Part shown: positions 62,775-64,000 of the stretch, piece by piece
Layout of the letters: each line of letters opens with the position of its first letter
How positions within the stretch are numbered: the first letter of the stretch is position 1
Source: an uncultured Lachnospiraceae bacterium
GTDB taxonomy: Bacteria > Bacillota > Clostridia > Lachnospirales > Lachnospiraceae
Reading direction: 5' to 3'
Assembly: GCA_947086895.1 (NCBI GenBank)
Contig: CAMUAR010000011.1
Span: 17,969-81,968 of the forward strand
DNA: 64,000 nucleotides
Position numbers and translations under genes: made by a program
The notes under the pieces: generated by a model
Told to the model about the DNA's origin: nothing
What the model saw: the letters and a program-made list of their open reading frames with translations, nothing else
Database searches by the model: none

Positions 62775-63498
62775 ATGTATAACCACCTTTTTGATCGCTG
62801 ACGATAATTCCGTTTCTGACTGTAATCACCCTTTTCTGCATCTCGTTGACAATCTCACGGTTATGCGTTACAACAACAACCGTTGTTCCTCTTCGATTGA
62901 CCTCCTCCAAAAGATGCATAATCTCCCATGAATTTTTTGGGTCAAGGTTTCCGGTTGGCTCGTCCGCAAGCAAAATGACCGGATTATTTACAAGTGCTCT
63001 CGCAAGCGCCACACGCTGCTGTTCCCCTCCTGACAGTTCTTTTGGCAGCGACTTGTATTTGTCCGCAAGCCCGACAAGCGCAAGCATCCGCGGCGTCTGA
63101 CGGTTAATCTCTCTTGTCGGAGTCTCAATCACACGCTGCGCAAACGCAACATTCTCAAATACAGTCCGATCCGGCAGCAATCTGAAATCCTGAAACACAA
63201 CGCCCAGCTTTCGCCGGAATTTACTTATCTGCCAGCGGCGCAGCCGCGATAACTGCTTCCCTGCCACAAAGATCTTCCCGGAAGTCGGCTTAATCTCTTT
63301 TAGCATCAACTTAATCATTGTTGACTTCCCTGAACCACTGTTGCCGACAACAAACACAAATTCGCCTTTTCGTATCTCCAAATTAATATTTTTTAACGCC
63401 GGAATCCCGCTCTGGTATTCCTTTGACACATTCTCAAACAAAATTACCGGTGTGTCAATCTCCTTTAACTGGCTATCCAAATCGTATCTCAAGCCCAC
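62746..63498 (-). CDS. ftsE: Cell division ATP-binding protein FtsE
   Basis: A 250-aa ABC ATPase. Walker A is GNSGSGKST (52-60), the Q-loop is VVFQDFRLLPD, the signature is LSGGEQQRVALARAL, and Walker B is ILLADEPTGNLDP. It has about 18 more N-terminal residues than most FtsE proteins (ILFENVSKEY normally begins the protein), starting at a GTG after GAGAGGAAC. A hairpin (CCGCA/TGCGG) sits just upstream, like the hairpin-RBS elements. First gene of ftsE-ftsX-M23-S41. Confidence 0.96.
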   Translation of the reverse strand: MGLRYDLDSQLKEIDTPVILFENVSKEYQSGIPALKNINLEIRKGEFVFVVGNSGSGKSTMIKLMLKEIKPTSGKIFVAGKQLSRLRRWQISKFRRKLGVVFQDFRLLPDRTVFENVAFAQRVIETPTREINRQTPRMLALVGLADKYKSLPKELSGGEQQRVALARALVNNPVILLADEPTGNLDPKNSWEIMHLLEEVNRRGTTVVVVTHNREIVNEMQKRVITVRNGIIVSDQKGGYTYAKNQHSSL

Positions 63499-63757
63499 GT
63501 TCCTCTCATTCTTTCTGCCCGCATTCTTGTGCGGTTCCCTCAGTTTACTTAATTATATACGACAAGCATAGTACGACATTATGGCAAAAATCAGGCAACT
63601 TCGACATTTTTATATCATTTTTTATTTCACTTAACTACAAGCAAAAGTGAAAACAGATCGCCAGTCAAGTCAAAGTATACTGTTTTAATAAAAATATATT
63701 ATTTTCTAAGATAGAAACGAATTTTCTTTCAAACTGCGATTTATAGACTAAATTTAC
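63499..63757. other. Gene-free region upstream of ftsE
   Basis: Contains the hairpin next to the ftsE ribosome binding site and an AT-rich stretch. A TATAAT on the minus strand near 63555 could be an ftsE -10, but no good -35 accompanies it. Nothing else was recognised. Confidence 0.4.
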
Positions 63758-63985
63758 TCTTTGACACTCCCCATGCCAAAAAGCAGAGGATTCTAGGCAG
63801 CTTACCAGATAAATTGCACGAAATTCCTATCTTTTTTAATTTCATTTTGTACCCGATCCATCGAAACCTAGGGAATTTTAAGCACGCTTGCAGCGAACTT
63901 CCTGAAAATTATCTGTAAGACAAAATTTATTGTATATCTGCTTTCTTGTGACATCCTCCCCCACCTATAGAGGCGGGGGCTTCCC
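63758..63985. mobile_element. Two hairpins resembling IS200/IS605 ends; possible remnant
   Basis: At 63761-63798 a TTGACACTCCCCATGCC stretch is followed by GCAGAGGATTCT. At 63950-63985 TGACATCCTCCCCCACCT is followed by AGGCGGGGGCTTCC, a strong hairpin with CCCCC/GGGGG and CCT/AGG arms. Both look like terminal hairpins seen at IS200/IS605-type (TnpB-carrying) elements. No transposase or TnpB frame lies between them, so this may be a decayed or miniature element, or the edge of one outside the window. Confidence 0.4.
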
Positions 63986-64000
63986 GCCACATTCGGCAAG

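Overview
The window reads as a chromosomal segment of a low-GC, spore-forming Gram-positive bacterium of the class Clostridia, most likely Lachnospiraceae. The evidence is a SpoIIR gene behind a sigma-F-type promoter, strong AGGAGG-type ribosome binding sites, the FtsE-FtsX-M23 peptidase-S41 peptidase operon order, RpoB and RpoC with long acidic tails, and several small Clostridia-type hypothetical proteins. No tRNA, rRNA or CRISPR array was seen. This placement is inference, because no database search was possible.

Bases 1-25,700 are an accessory island transcribed almost entirely leftward (minus strand). Its core is a MoxR-type AAA+ ATPase, a DUF5682 protein, a VWA/MIDAS protein and a two-finger SWIM protein, in the same order as Escherichia coli yehL-yehM-yehP-yehQ. 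Downstream lie two DUF4132 proteins (the YehI/MolR family) arranged as tandem paralogues around a diamine-acetyltransferase-like GNAT. Embedded in this set are a UvrD-like helicase with an added cysteine-rich C-terminal domain, a GNAT gene and a GNAT remnant on the opposite strand, an RloA/RloB (AbiL-like) ATPase-Toprim pair with its own promoter, and an ADP-ribosylglycohydrolase fused to a macro domain. The gene content suggests an ATP-driven chaperone or surveillance complex combined with nucleic-acid and ADP-ribose enzymes, possibly a conflict or stress system. That function is inference.

Bases 26,054-26,505, at the edge of the island, hold four head-to-tail copies of a 113-bp unit. Each unit is built of nested inverted repeats whose paired arms change together between copies. 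I do not recognise this element. It is followed by a GH30 glycosidase, small hypothetical genes, a LURP-one-like protein and a GntR(YtrA)/DUF5808 membrane-protein pair.

Bases 32,270-64,000 are housekeeping. carAB lies behind a leader with short reading frames and an attenuator-like terminator. ddl-murI-DUF1934 supplies cell-wall precursors. spoIIR, a UDP-sugar dehydrogenase, fba, a PAP2 phosphatase, rpoB-rpoC, a metallophosphoesterase-rubrerythrin fusion with a folded leader, purM-purN-purD and ftsE-ftsX-M23-S41 follow. A family of short hairpins that includes the Shine-Dalgarno sequence recurs directly upstream of at least six genes. The right edge carries two hairpins resembling IS200/IS605 ends.
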